Positions 43,521 to 52,810 are shown, numbered from the stretch's first letter. The stretch is 64,000 nucleotides of DNA from Streptomyces sp. RPA4-2 (GCF_012273515.2 NZ_CP050975.2:930001-994000), one strand, 5' to 3'. The notes: generated by a model from the letters alone, not told the origin. Made by a program: numbers and translations.

Positions 43521-43681
43521 CAGCGCTGACGGACGAACGCTGACAGACTGGCGCCGACCGGGCACGGGCGGAGCCGGCGCGGCTCTGTCAGGCACCGCGG
43601 CGCCCCCCTCTCGGCCTCCGGCACGCGGTCGGCCGCGTGTGGCATCCCGAAGCGGGGGCAACCGGACTCCGGGAGGTCTAC

Positions 43682-44521
43682 ATGAACGCGAGTACGACGA
43701 CACGGACCGGACGGATCGGGGCCCGGCGCACGGCGCGGGGCCCGGTGACGGAGTACGCCGCCAGGGCCGGTCTGACCGCGCGGGGCGTGATCTACCTGCT
43801 GGTCGGTGTACTGGCGCTGCAGATCGCCTTCGGCGACAGCGGCAAACAGGCGGACCGCGGCGGCGCGCTCGCGGAGATCGCGCAGAAGCCCTTCGGTGCC
43901 GTACTGCTGTGGGCGCTGGGCCTCGGACTGGTGGGCATGGCGCTGTGGCGGCTGTCCGAGGCGGTCTTCGGTTCCGCGGGGCAGGACGGCGGCAAGGCCA
44001 AGAAGCGGCTGCTGTCGGCCGGCCGGTGCGTCTTCTACTCCTTCACCGCCTACTCCGTGCTGTCGTTCGCGGCGGGCTCGCGCGGCAGCGGGAGCGGATC
44101 CAGCGACCGGCAGTCCCAGGACGTGACGGCGAAGGTCCTCGGCCTGCCCGCGGGGCAGTGGATCGTGGGAGCGGCCGGGGCCGGCATCGTGGTGGCGGGC
44201 GTGTGGATCGGCACCCGGGCCGTCCTGCGCAAGTTCCACAAGAAGCTGAAGCTCGGTGAGATGTCGGCGCGGACCCGAAAGCTGGTGGACGTCACCGGCG
44301 TGGGCGGCGGCGCGGCGCGCGGGCTGGTGTTCGCCGTGGCGGGTGGCTTCGCCATCCGCGCGGCGGTCGAGTTCGAACCCGACAAGGCCAAGGGCCTTGA
44401 CAACACGATCCGCTCGTTCGCCGAAACCCCCGCGGGACCGTGGCTGCTGGTGTGCGTCGCGGCCGGACTCGTCCTCTTCGGCCTGTTCTCCTTCGCCATG
44501 GCCCGCTGGCGCAGGGTCTGA
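43682..44521 (+). CDS. DUF1206 integral membrane protein
   Basis: A 279-residue membrane protein of the DUF1206 family, built of three repeats of a two-helix unit and so about six transmembrane segments. Signature stretches include AARAGLTARGVIYLLVGVLA near residue 30, FGAVLLWALGLGLVGMALWR, and a third repeat starting DVTGVGGGAARGLVFAVAGG. The function of the family is unknown. The ATG at 43682 follows GGGAGG. A 10-bp repeat array lies 160 bp upstream and a strong terminator follows the stop. Confidence 0.9.
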   Translation: MNASTTTRTGRIGARRTARGPVTEYAARAGLTARGVIYLLVGVLALQIAFGDSGKQADRGGALAEIAQKPFGAVLLWALGLGLVGMALWRLSEAVFGSAGQDGGKAKKRLLSAGRCVFYSFTAYSVLSFAAGSRGSGSGSSDRQSQDVTAKVLGLPAGQWIVGAAGAGIVVAGVWIGTRAVLRKFHKKLKLGEMSARTRKLVDVTGVGGGAARGLVFAVAGGFAIRAAVEFEPDKAKGLDNTIRSFAETPAGPWLLVCVAAGLVLFGLFSFAMARWRRV

Positions 44522-44540
44522 GCGCGACATCCCACGGTAC

Positions 44541-44571
44541 GGGTAGGTGCGCGGGCCTCGCGCACCTACCC
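44541..44571 (+). terminator. Rho-independent-like terminator after the DUF1206 gene
   Basis: A perfect 13-bp stem (44541-44553 with 44559-44571), 5-nt loop, then TTT. It starts 19 bp after the stop codon. It is one of the clearest terminators in the window. Confidence 0.88.
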
Positions 44572-44687
44572 TTTGTGCGTCACTGGCCCGGGGTGTCCCT
44601 TCCCGCGTCACGGGCCCGGGGGTCGCGGGACCGCGCGGGAACCGGTTTCCGGGCGCAGGGGACGGCGGGATGCGCCAAGGTGGACGC

Positions 44688-45203
44688 ATGCATGCAAAGG
44701 ACATCCTCATCGACGCGTTCGGCCGTATCCAGGAAGACGTCCATGCCGCCGTCGAGGGACTCCCCCCGGAGACCCTCAACGCGCGTCCCGCGCAGGACGC
44801 CAACTCCCTGTCGTGGCTGGTATGGCATCTCACCCGCGTCCAGGACGACCACATCGCCGCGGCCGCCGGCCTCGACCAGGTCTGGCTGACGCAGGGCTGG
44901 GAGAAGCGGTTCGGCCTCGACCTGCCCCGCCAGGACACGGGTTACGGTCACAGCCCCCGCAAGGTGGCCGAGGTCCGGGTGGAGTCGGACGAGTTGCTGC
45001 TCGGGTACTACGACGCCGTGCACGATCAGACCCTGGCCTTCCTGCGCGGGCTGACCGCCGCGGATCTCGACCGTGTCGTGGACGAACGCTGGACCCCGGC
45101 GGTCACCCTCGGCGTACGGCTGGTGAGCGTCCTGGCCGACGATCTGCAGCATGTCGGCCAGGCCGCCTACGTCCGCGGGCTCCTTCAGAGCGCGGCCTCG
45201 TAA
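44688..45203 (+). CDS. DinB-like / DUF664 protein (mycothiol-dependent type)
   Basis: A 171-residue four-helix protein of the DinB superfamily. [13 protein letters not shown] (about 43-55) and the C-terminal [16 protein letters not shown] provide histidines that in this fold coordinate a metal. Actinobacterial relatives are candidate mycothiol-dependent transferases or maleylpyruvate isomerase-like enzymes. AAGG precedes the ATG at 44688. Its last 19 bases overlap the convergent adenosine deaminase gene. Confidence 0.85.
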   Translation: MHAKDILIDAFGRIQEDVHAAVEGLPPETLNARPAQDANSLSWLVWHLTRVQDDHIAAAAGLDQVWLTQGWEKRFGLDLPRQDTGYGHSPRKVAEVRVESDELLLGYYDAVHDQTLAFLRGLTAADLDRVVDERWTPAVTLGVRLVSVLADDLQHVGQAAYVRGLLQSAAS

Positions 45204-46255
45204 CCGGGCAGGACGACGTCCCGGATGAGCGCCGCGCGCTCGTCGAACGGGATGAACGCGCTCTTGAGGGCGTTCACCGTGACGGTGCGCAGGTCCTCGA
45301 CGGTCCAGCCCGCCTCCTCGACCAGCAGCGACATCTCGCGGGTCATCGTCGTGCCCGAGACCAGCCGGTTGTCGGTGTTGAGGGTGACCCGGAAGCCGAG
45401 GTCCCGCAGGGCGGTGATGGGGTGGTCGGCGATCGAGGTGGCCGCACCCGTCTGGAGATTGGAGGTGGGGCACATCTCCAGGGCGATGCGGCGGTCGCGT
45501 ACCCAGCCCGCGAGGCGGCCGAGCTTGCCGTCGACGATGTCCTCGGTGATGCGGACGCCGTGGCCGATGCGCTGGGCACCGCAGACCTGGAGGGCCTGGT
45601 GGATGCTGGGCAGCCCGTGGGCCTCGCCGGCGTGGATGGTGAAGGGCACGCTCTCGCGCCGCAGGTGCTCGAACGCGGCCAGGTGGTCGGCGGGCGGGAA
45701 GCCGTCCTCGGCGCCGGCGATGTCGAAGCCGACGACCCCGGCGTCCCGGAACGCCACCGCGAGATCGGCGATCTCCCGGGTGCGGTCGAACATGCGCATC
45801 CCGCACAGCAGCGTGCCGACCCGGACCGGGGTGCCCGCGGCGGCGGCCTTGGCCATACCGGCCGCCAGGCCCTCCTGCACGGTCTCGACGACCTCGGGCA
45901 GGGTCAGTCCGCCGTTCACCATCAGCTCGGGCGCGTACCGGACCTCGCCGTAGACGACGCCGTCCTCGGCCAGGTCGAGCACGTACTCCTCAGCGGTGCG
46001 CAGCAGGCCCTCGCGGGTCTGCATCACGGCGAGGGTGTGCTCGAAGGTGGCTATGTAGCGCACCAGGTCACCGGAGTTGGCGGCCTCGTAGTACCAGGCG
46101 GCGAGCGCGCGCGGGTCGGTGGTGGGCAGCGTGTGTCCGACGGTCGCGGCGAGTTCCACGAGGGTGTCCGGGCGCAGACCGCCGTCGAGGTGGTCGTGCA
46201 GTACGGCCTTGGGGAGACGGCGGACGGTGTCGGTGTCGATGCGGGGCGCGGTCAT
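45185..46255 (-). CDS. add: Adenosine deaminase
   Basis: A 356-residue adenosine deaminase. The zinc ligands His20 and His22 lie in VLHDHLDGG. The catalytic region HAGEAHG supplies a further His and the acid Glu, IGHGVR the proton-relay His, and NTDNRLVSG the zinc-ligand Asp. It hydrolyses adenosine and deoxyadenosine to inosine and ammonia in purine salvage. The length is standard. The ATG at 46255 is used. A VOC gene lies 60 bp upstream on the same strand and may be co-transcribed. Confidence 0.95.
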   Translation of the reverse strand: MTAPRIDTDTVRRLPKAVLHDHLDGGLRPDTLVELAATVGHTLPTTDPRALAAWYYEAANSGDLVRYIATFEHTLAVMQTREGLLRTAEEYVLDLAEDGVVYGEVRYAPELMVNGGLTLPEVVETVQEGLAAGMAKAAAAGTPVRVGTLLCGMRMFDRTREIADLAVAFRDAGVVGFDIAGAEDGFPPADHLAAFEHLRRESVPFTIHAGEAHGLPSIHQALQVCGAQRIGHGVRITEDIVDGKLGRLAGWVRDRRIALEMCPTSNLQTGAATSIADHPITALRDLGFRVTLNTDNRLVSGTTMTREMSLLVEEAGWTVEDLRTVTVNALKSAFIPFDERAALIRDVVLPGYEAAL

Positions 46256-46315
46256 GCGTGTCTGTTTCCTCGGCAGGTGGGTTCTGGGTGGTGGGGCGGT
46301 GCGAAGGCGGTGGGG

Positions 46316-46708
46316 CTACGCGGCGGGCTGGAGAAGGTCCCAGCGGTTTCCGTACAGGTCCTCGAAGACGACGACCGAGCCGTACGGTTCGTGGCGCGGC
46401 TCCTCCAGGAAGGTCACGCCGGCGGCACGCATGCGCGCGTGGTCGCGGGCGAAGTCGTCGGTGTGGAGGAAGAAGCCCACGCGCCCGCCGGTCTGGTCGC
46501 CGACCCGGGCGCGCTGTGACTCGTTCTTGCCCCGGGCCAGGAGCAGTCCGCTGCCGGCGCCCTCCGTGCCCGGCTCGACGACGACCCAGCGGGAACCGTC
46601 CGGCCGGGGCTCGTCCTCGGCCAGCCGGAACCCGAGTGCCTCGGTGTAGAAGCGGATCGCCTCGTCGTAGTCGTCGACGACGAGGGTGACCAGGGCGATG
46701 CGTCTCAT
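46316..46708 (-). CDS. Single-domain VOC (glyoxalase-fold) protein
   Basis: A 130-residue VOC protein. Typical motifs are VTLVVDDYDEAIRFYTEALG at the N-terminus, VGFFLHTDDFARDHARM in the middle and YGSVVVFEDLYGNRWDLLQP at the C-terminus, where a glutamate metal ligand is often found. GGAGAGG lies upstream of the ATG at 46708. It probably binds or converts a small molecule; no substrate can be assigned. It precedes the adenosine deaminase on the same strand. Confidence 0.85.
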   Translation of the reverse strand: MRRIALVTLVVDDYDEAIRFYTEALGFRLAEDEPRPDGSRWVVVEPGTEGAGSGLLLARGKNESQRARVGDQTGGRVGFFLHTDDFARDHARMRAAGVTFLEEPRHEPYGSVVVFEDLYGNRWDLLQPAA

Positions 46709-46869
46709 CAGGGCCTCTCCGGGAAGGGCGTGGGTTATACGTAACACGTAGGGTACGACATCCCGTCCCGTCCTCGGCCCCCACGAGCGCGCGGGCCGTC
46801 GGCGGCGCAAGGTGGGGAGGGCACTCCGGCCCTTTCGGCCCCCTCGGGAACGATCCCCGCCGCGCTTAC

Positions 46870-46887
46870 GTCTACAGTTATGTAGAC
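46870..46887. promoter_or_regulatory. 18-bp palindrome GTCTACA-N4-TGTAGAC
   Basis: A perfect inverted repeat with 7-bp arms and a 4-nt spacer (gtta), in the 314-bp gap between the divergent VOC (46708) and PAP2 (47023) genes. The CTACA/TGTAG half-sites resemble BlaI/MecI/CopY-family operators. No such regulator is encoded in this window, so control would be in trans. Confidence 0.65.
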
Positions 46888-47022
46888 CATCCATGGGTGT
46901 GCGGTCGGCGCGGACGGCGTGTTGCCGCGTGTCCGCGCCCCGCCAGGGAAGGGACCTCCCGCGATGTCCGCAGCGCTGCGCACCGTGTCCGCGTGGGCGG
47001 TCGACGCTCCCGGGGCGCCGTC

Positions 47023-47769
47023 GTGAAGCGCGCGGACACGGCCGACCTCGCGGGATCGACCGCCTTGGGGAGCCTCGTCGCCTTCGTGCTGCTCACCCTG
47101 GTCGTGACCGGCCGGAACGGCGCCACGCTCTTCGGCGACGGCGCCCTCAACACCTGGTCGGCCGGCCACCGTCCGCCCGTAGCCCTGGCCCTGGCCCGCG
47201 CGGTCACGTACACCGGGACGGGCGTCGTGCCGTACGCCCTGGTCGCGCTGGCCGGTGTGGTCGTGGGGCGCACGGCGCGGGAGCGGATCCTCCGCGCCCT
47301 CGGCTGTCTCGGCTGCCTCGCCGTCGCCCAGACCGTGCGGTACGCCGTGATGACCCTGGTCGCCCGCCCCCGGCCCGCGGTCGCGGAGTGGGCCACGCAC
47401 GCGTCCGGCTGGTCCTTCCCCTCGGGTCACACCACCACGTCCGCCGTCAGCGGCGGGCTGCTGGCCCTCGCGCTGCTCGCGCGGGCCCCGCGCGGCGGCC
47501 GGCCCCTCGCCCTGGTCGTCGGCTGCTGGTCCGTCCTCGTCGGGCTGAGCCGGGTCTATCTGGGCGTCCACTGGTTCTCCGACGTCCTCGGCGGCTGGCT
47601 GTTCAGCCTGTGCTGGCTGAGCCTCACCGTCTACGCCCTCGCCCGCTTCCTTCCGCCCTCGTGGTCCTCCATATCGGCGCTCCGTCCCCGCCCCGATGCC
47701 CTGACGACGGAAGAGCGCCGCGATGATCCCCACCCCCGCCGAGAAATCCCCCCTCAGTCTCCTCCGTGA
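47023..47769 (+). CDS. PAP2-superfamily phosphatase (membrane)
   Basis: A 248-residue integral membrane phosphatase with about six helices. All three phosphatase motifs are present: RYAVMTLVARPRP (motif 1), WSFPSGHTTTS (motif 2) and SRVYLGVHWFSDVLGG (motif 3). It probably dephosphorylates a lipid phosphate such as undecaprenyl or phosphatidyl phosphate on the outer membrane face. The GTG at 47023 is the working start. The 3' end overlaps the BASS-type transporter gene by 47 bp in another frame, suggesting coupling. A palindromic operator lies about 140 bp upstream. Confidence 0.9.
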   Translation: MKRADTADLAGSTALGSLVAFVLLTLVVTGRNGATLFGDGALNTWSAGHRPPVALALARAVTYTGTGVVPYALVALAGVVVGRTARERILRALGCLGCLAVAQTVRYAVMTLVARPRPAVAEWATHASGWSFPSGHTTTSAVSGGLLALALLARAPRGGRPLALVVGCWSVLVGLSRVYLGVHWFSDVLGGWLFSLCWLSLTVYALARFLPPSWSSISALRPRPDALTTEERRDDPHPRREIPPQSPP

Positions 47770-48775
47770 CCACCTCGGCTGGGCCGTCGGCGCGGCCTAT
47801 CTCGCCGCCGCGACGGTCTCGGCGCCGGGTCTGTGGCTGCGCCGCCCGCACACGATCGGCGACGGCGGACTCCTCGAGGTCGCCTTACGGACCCCGCACT
47901 TCCTGCTGTCCCTGGTGCTGTTCACCGCCGGCCTCCAGGTGCCGCTCCACGAACTGCGGGCTCTGCTGACCCGGCCCACCGCGCTGCTGACCGGCTTCGT
48001 CCTCCATCTGGTCGCACCCCTGCTGATCATCCCCGGCGTGGCCTTCGCCCTGCACCGGACCCCGGACAGCGACGGCGGCAGCGGACTGATCGCGGCGATG
48101 ATCCTGATCGTCGCGATGCCCGTGGCGGCCGGCGCCACCGTGTGGACGAGCAGAGGCGAGGGCGACCAGCCGACCACCGTCGGCCTCGTGCTGGCGTCCA
48201 CGATCGCCGGCCCGCTCACCATCCCGGTCACCATGACGGCCCTGTGCCCTCTGCTGCACGGTGGCTACGCGGAAGCGCTCTCGGGGGCCGCCCGGACCGC
48301 CGGGCACGACTTCGCGCTGACCGGAGTCCTGCTCCCGTGCGGTGCCGGCATCCTGGCCCGGCTCGTTCTGCCCGGCCGCCCCCTGCGCCTGCTGCTCAGC
48401 GCCGCACCCCCCGCCTCCCTGCTCGGCTCGCTGCTGCTGACGTACATCAACGCCAGCGGCGTCCTCGGTCCCTTCCTCGCCCGTCCGGAGCCGGTACTGA
48501 TGGCGGCCGCGCTGGCCGTCGCCGCCCTCGTGTGCGGGCTGTCGTTCGGCCTGGGCCGGATCACCGCCCGGGTGCTGCGCCTGGACCGTTCCTCGGGTGC
48601 CTCGGTGACGCTGGCCTGCGGGATGAACAACAGCAGCGCGAGTGCGGTCCTCATCAGCACGGCCCTGCCCGACCGGCCCCACGTCCTGCTGCCGGTGCTG
48701 GCCTACAGCCTGCTGCAGAAGGTGGCCGCGAGCCACGTCGTGCGGGCCGGGGCCGGGAAGCGTGCCCGCGCATGA
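47723..48775 (+). CDS. BASS-family (bile acid:sodium symporter-like) transporter with a TTA codon
   Basis: A 350-residue membrane protein with about ten hydrophobic segments. ALRTPHFLLSLVLFTAGLQV and CGMNNSSASAVLIST match the crossover regions of the bile acid:Na+ symporter (BASS) fold. The transported anion is unknown. Codon 55 is TTA (47885-47887), so translation should depend on the bldA tRNA and be limited early in growth. The ATG at 47723 lies inside the 3' end of the PAP2 gene; the two share a promoter in all likelihood. Confidence 0.85.
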   Translation: MIPTPAEKSPLSLLRDHLGWAVGAAYLAAATVSAPGLWLRRPHTIGDGGLLEVALRTPHFLLSLVLFTAGLQVPLHELRALLTRPTALLTGFVLHLVAPLLIIPGVAFALHRTPDSDGGSGLIAAMILIVAMPVAAGATVWTSRGEGDQPTTVGLVLASTIAGPLTIPVTMTALCPLLHGGYAEALSGAARTAGHDFALTGVLLPCGAGILARLVLPGRPLRLLLSAAPPASLLGSLLLTYINASGVLGPFLARPEPVLMAAALAVAALVCGLSFGLGRITARVLRLDRSSGASVTLACGMNNSSASAVLISTALPDRPHVLLPVLAYSLLQKVAASHVVRAGAGKRARA

Positions 48776-48848
48776 CATCGTTGGCAGTGATCCGGGACCG
48801 GTACCGCCGGCCCCCTGACAAGCGCTGTCCCCACAGGAGTTGAGTGCC

Positions 48849-49559
48849 ATGTCCGAGCTGCCGAAGCCGACCGGAGCCCCGGCCCATCAGAACGTGACCT
48901 TCCCCAGTGCCGGAACCACCGCCCACGGCTATCTGGCGTTGCCGCCGTCCGGTCGGGGGCCGGGTGTGATCGTCATCCAGGAGTGGTGGGGCCTGACCGA
49001 TCACATCGCGCAGGTCGCCGACCGGCTGGCCGCGGAGGGCTTCGTGGCCCTCGCGCCCGACCTGTACGGCGGCAACGTCGCCCATGACAGCGGGGAAGCC
49101 TTCAGGATGATGCAGGAACTGCCTGTCGCGCGAGGTGTCGAACTGCTCTCCGGCGCGGTCGACCACCTGCTCGGCCTGCCCGAGGTCACCTCGGACACGG
49201 TGGGCGCGGTCGGCTTCTGCATGGGCGGCGGCTTCGTCCTCTACCTGGCCGCGGCGGACCCGCGGGTCACCGCGGCGGTGCCGTTCTACGGCGTCATCCA
49301 GGGCGAGATGCCCGACTTCTCCGGCCTGAAGGCGGAGATCCTCGGCCACTACGGGGAGCTCGACACGAGCATCCCCAAGGAGAGCCTGGAGCAGCTGAGC
49401 GAGGCGGTCCACGGGCAGTCCGGCGTCACCCCGGACCTCCGTCTCTACCCCGCCAACCACGCCTTCTTCAACGACGGCCGCCCCGAGGCGTACGACGCCG
49501 ATTCGGCCGAGCGCGCGTGGGAGAGCACGGTGCCGTTCCTGCACGCGCGGCTGGGCTGA
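48849..49559 (+). CDS. Dienelactone hydrolase family protein
   Basis: A 236-residue alpha/beta hydrolase of the dienelactone hydrolase family. The nucleophile is Cys124 in GFCMGGG, with Asp172 and His204 completing the triad; VIVIQEWWGL (40-49) supplies the conserved glutamate. Dienelactone hydrolases open 4-carboxymethylenebutenolide in chloroaromatic degradation, but most chromosomal homologues have unknown substrates and no ring-cleavage genes are near. AGGAG precedes the ATG at 48849. Confidence 0.9.
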   Translation: MSELPKPTGAPAHQNVTFPSAGTTAHGYLALPPSGRGPGVIVIQEWWGLTDHIAQVADRLAAEGFVALAPDLYGGNVAHDSGEAFRMMQELPVARGVELLSGAVDHLLGLPEVTSDTVGAVGFCMGGGFVLYLAAADPRVTAAVPFYGVIQGEMPDFSGLKAEILGHYGELDTSIPKESLEQLSEAVHGQSGVTPDLRLYPANHAFFNDGRPEAYDADSAERAWESTVPFLHARLG

Positions 49560-49664
49560 GCCCTCCGGTCGCGACGCCACGGGCCGGGGACCGGGAAGAC
49601 CCGGTCCGGGTCCGGCCGGCCCGCCCGTGCCGCGTGACGCCCGGCACGACGGCGGGCCGCGGTC

Positions 49665-50588
49665 TCACTCCCCCGGCCGATGGACCGCGTCCAGCCGGGC
49701 CACCTCGTCGTCGGTGAGCCGGAGCGCGCCCGCGGCGACGTTCTCGGTGAGATGGTCCGGGTTTCCGGTGCCGGGGATGGCCAGTACGTGCGGACCCTGC
49801 CGCAGGGTCCACGCCAGACGGATCTGCGCGGGGGTGGCGCCATGGGCTCGCGCCACGGCGAGCACCTCGTCGTCCGCGTCACCGGCCGAACCGTCCGTGC
49901 CGCCGGGGCCCCGCGCACCGCCCGTGCCGGCGATCGCGAAGAAGGGCACGAACGCGATGCCCAGGTCCCCGCAGATCCGCAGCAGCTCGTCCGTCCCGGG
50001 ATCCGTGGAGCCGAGGCCGTACCGGTTCTGCACGCACACGACGGGCGCGATGGCCCGTGCCTCGGCCAGGTGCCGGGGTTCGACGCCGGAGACTCCGAGG
50101 TGCCGGATCAGCCCCGCGTCGCGCAGTTCGGCGAGCGCGCCGAAGTGCTCGGCGATCGAGTCCTGCCCCATCCGCCGCAGGTTCACCACGTCGAGGTGGT
50201 CGCGTCCGAGCTGGCGCAGGTTCTCCTCGACGTGGGAACGCAGTTGGTCCGGCCGGGCGGGGGTGCCCCACTCCCCCGCGTAGTCGCGGTACGGCCCCAC
50301 CTTCGTGACGATCACCAACTCGTCGGCGTACGGGGCCAACGCGCTGTTGATCAGCTCGTTCGCCGAGCGCAGCGACGAGAAGTAGAAGGCCGCGGTGTCG
50401 ATGTGATCGACACCGAGCTCGATCGCGCGCCGCAGCACGGCGATCGACCGGTCGCGGTCGCTCGGCGTACCCAGGTGGAAGGCCGCGCTGCCCGTGAGCC
50501 GCATGGCACCGAACCCGATGCGGTTGACGTCGAGATCTCCGAGTCTCCAGGCACCCGCGGCCGCCGCGGTGATCATCTCTGAGGTCAT
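49665..50588 (-). CDS. Aldo/keto reductase (pyridoxal reductase-like)
   Basis: A 307-residue AKR. Asp and Tyr of the tetrad lie in HIDTAAFYFS, and Lys in IVTKVGPY. At the position of the usual catalytic His, the sequence reads VVNLRRMG, so the histidine is replaced, as in some PdxI-like reductases. The start ATG at 50588 (MTSEMITAAAAGAW) is used. It probably reduces an aldehyde with NADPH, with pyridoxal as one candidate. It converges with the dienelactone hydrolase gene. Confidence 0.85.
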   Translation of the reverse strand: MTSEMITAAAAGAWRLGDLDVNRIGFGAMRLTGSAAFHLGTPSDRDRSIAVLRRAIELGVDHIDTAAFYFSSLRSANELINSALAPYADELVIVTKVGPYRDYAGEWGTPARPDQLRSHVEENLRQLGRDHLDVVNLRRMGQDSIAEHFGALAELRDAGLIRHLGVSGVEPRHLAEARAIAPVVCVQNRYGLGSTDPGTDELLRICGDLGIAFVPFFAIAGTGGARGPGGTDGSAGDADDEVLAVARAHGATPAQIRLAWTLRQGPHVLAIPGTGNPDHLTENVAAGALRLTDDEVARLDAVHRPGE

Positions 50589-50748
50589 CGTGGCAGTTTC
50601 GCATACGGACGTACGAGGCCACGTCGGCGTTCGGTGAGGCGGCGGCGTCCCATGAGGCGGCCGGGCGCCCGAGGACGCCCCGTCGCCAGGAACCGGACCG
50701 GCGCCCGGTCGGCCATGGGGTCCGTCCCAAGTCCCCACGCCGCGGCGG

Positions 50749-51147
50749 TCAGTCGTGGTCGTACCAGGCGAAGGCCGAGATCCGCCAGCCCTCGGCGGTG
50801 CGGACGAACTGGATGGTCTTGACCCCCGCGCCCTCGAACGGCTCACCGTCCAGGATCCCGGACTTGCGGTACTCGCCGAACCGCGAGGCGACGTCGCCTG
50901 CGATGTCGGTCCGTTCGGAGGTCTCCCACTCGGAGAACTCGACCAGCCGGCCGTCGCCCAGCAGCGTCCGGCGAGGCGCGATGAACTCCTCCACCGTGTA
51001 GACGGTGAAGTCCGGGCCCGTCTTGACGATCACACCACCGGGCACCACCAGTCGACGAAGGCGTTCCAGGTCGGCTGTCCTGCCGCCCCGGTTGTCGAAG
51101 GCGCCGAAGAACTCGGCGGTCACCAAGTCGATCTCGCTCTGGGACAC
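50749..51147 (-). CDS. NTF2-like (SnoaL/DUF4440-type) protein
   Basis: A 132-residue NTF2-fold protein. An N-terminal helix (VTAEFFGAFDNRGG), TVEEFIAPRRTLL and a C-terminal beta strand (EGWRISAFAWYDHD) define the cone-like fold. No catalytic residues are clear. The GTG at 51147 is the working start, although no strong Shine-Dalgarno is visible. It lies between the AKR and aldehyde dehydrogenase genes on the same strand, with gaps of about 130-160 bp. Confidence 0.72.
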   Translation of the reverse strand: MSQSEIDLVTAEFFGAFDNRGGRTADLERLRRLVVPGGVIVKTGPDFTVYTVEEFIAPRRTLLGDGRLVEFSEWETSERTDIAGDVASRFGEYRKSGILDGEPFEGAGVKTIQFVRTAEGWRISAFAWYDHD

Positions 51148-51277
51148 CGCGCGACCGTAACACGGGCCCGCGTGACTCCGCAGGGTCGCGCGCAAGCCCC
51201 CTTCCCGGGTACGGAGTCGGCCCGGTCCGCCGGGGCCACCGCGGCCGCCGACCGGATGGAACCGTGCTCGTCCCGTC

Positions 51278-52600
51278 TCAGCTCAGCGGCTTCTCCAGTA
51301 CGGCCTTGCGGTGGCTGAACGTCTCGAGGGAGTAGCGGCCGTGGTAACTGCCCATGCCGCTCTCGCCGACCCCGCCGAACGGCAGGTCGGAGACGGTCAG
51401 ATGGGCGAGCGGCAGTCCGAGGCCGAGCCCTCCGGACGAGGTCTCGGCGGCCAGCCGCTCCCGGGTGGTGTCCGACTCGGTGAAGGCGTACAGGGCCAGC
51501 GGCTTGTCGCGGTCGTTGATGAAGTCGACGGCCTCGTCGAGTCCGGACACCGTCACGATCGGCAGGATCGGGCCGAAGATCTCCTCGCGCATGACGGGCG
51601 CCTCGGGGTCGACGTCGGCCAGAACGGTCGGCGCGAGGTACTTGGTGGCACGGTCGCCGGTGCCGCCCGTGACGGTGCGGCCGGAGTCGAGCAGGGAGCT
51701 GAGCCGGTCGTAGTGGCGCTCGTTGACGATCCGCCCGTACTCGGTGGACTGCCGCGGTTCGCTGCCGAAGAGATCCTCGACGGCACGGACGAGTTCGGGC
51801 TCCAGGGCGCGGGCGGTCTCCGGGTCGGTGAGGACGTAGTCGGGCGCGACGCAGGTCTGACCGGCGTTGAGGAACTTGCCGCGGGCGAGCCGGTCGGCGA
51901 CGACGGCCAGGTCGGTCCCGCGGTCGACGAACGCCGGGGATTTCCCGCCCAGTTCGAGCGCGACCGGGGTGAGGTGTTCGGCGGCGGCCCGCATCACGAT
52001 GCGGCCGACGGTGCCGTTGCCGGTGTAGAAGATGTGGTCGAAGCGCTCTGCCAGCAGCGCGGTGGTCTCCTCGACGGCGCCCTCGACGACCGCGACGGCG
52101 TCGGTGTCCAGGTACCGGGGCAGCAGCCGCGCGATGACGGCCGAGGTGGCGGGGGCGAGCTCGCTGGGCTTGACGACGACCGTGTTGCCCGCGGCCAGCG
52201 CGCCGAGCATCGGCGTCAGCAGGAGCTGGACGGGGTAGTTCCAGGGAGCGATGACCAGGACGACGCCCAGCGGGTCGAACCGCGTCCACGCGGTCGCGTC
52301 CGCGCCGAGGTGTGCCGGGACCGGAGCGGCCTGGGGGCGCAGCCACTCGTCGAGGTGCTCCAGCATGTGGTCGATCTCCCGGACCGTGAAGTCGATCTCG
52401 GTGCGGTGGGCCTCGGTGGAGCTCTTGCCGAGGTCGGCGTGGAGTGCTTCAGCGAGGTCTTCGCCGTGCGCGGTGAGCATCTCGCGCAGTCCGCGCAGCT
52501 GGGCCTTGCGCCACTCGACGGGCTTGGTACGGCCGGAGCGGTAGGTGGCGCGCAGCCGGGTCACGAGGTCGGCGGGCTGCTCGGGGGTGGGGTGGGTCAC
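51278..52600 (-). CDS. Aldehyde dehydrogenase (ALDH3-like)
   Basis: A 440-residue aldehyde dehydrogenase close to the ALDH3/coniferyl aldehyde dehydrogenase branch. The catalytic Cys250 lies in LNAGQTCVAPDY, the general base Glu216 in LELGGKSP and Asn121 in APWNYP. It oxidises aldehydes to acids with NAD(P), probably in detoxification. The GTG at 52600 (VTHPTPEQPADL) is used. A TetR gene lies 210 bp upstream on the same strand and may control it. Confidence 0.92.
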   Translation of the reverse strand: MTHPTPEQPADLVTRLRATYRSGRTKPVEWRKAQLRGLREMLTAHGEDLAEALHADLGKSSTEAHRTEIDFTVREIDHMLEHLDEWLRPQAAPVPAHLGADATAWTRFDPLGVVLVIAPWNYPVQLLLTPMLGALAAGNTVVVKPSELAPATSAVIARLLPRYLDTDAVAVVEGAVEETTALLAERFDHIFYTGNGTVGRIVMRAAAEHLTPVALELGGKSPAFVDRGTDLAVVADRLARGKFLNAGQTCVAPDYVLTDPETARALEPELVRAVEDLFGSEPRQSTEYGRIVNERHYDRLSSLLDSGRTVTGGTGDRATKYLAPTVLADVDPEAPVMREEIFGPILPIVTVSGLDEAVDFINDRDKPLALYAFTESDTTRERLAAETSSGGLGLGLPLAHLTVSDLPFGGVGESGMGSYHGRYSLETFSHRKAVLEKPLS

Positions 52601-52810
52601 GGTGCCCTCGCTGGTCGAAGCTGATCGGAACGGACCGGATGATCCGCGCACTGGAGTCGCACGGCCTCTCGGCGCGCGCACTGGCCTTCATCGAGACTAC
52701 GGGCTCGATGTAATTGCCAACCTTTCAGGTACCCAAGTACATTCCGACGACACGAAGGTCACCGTGTGTCACCCCTCGCGCACGGTTCCCCATCCCCTGT
52801 CGCGTCCGTC

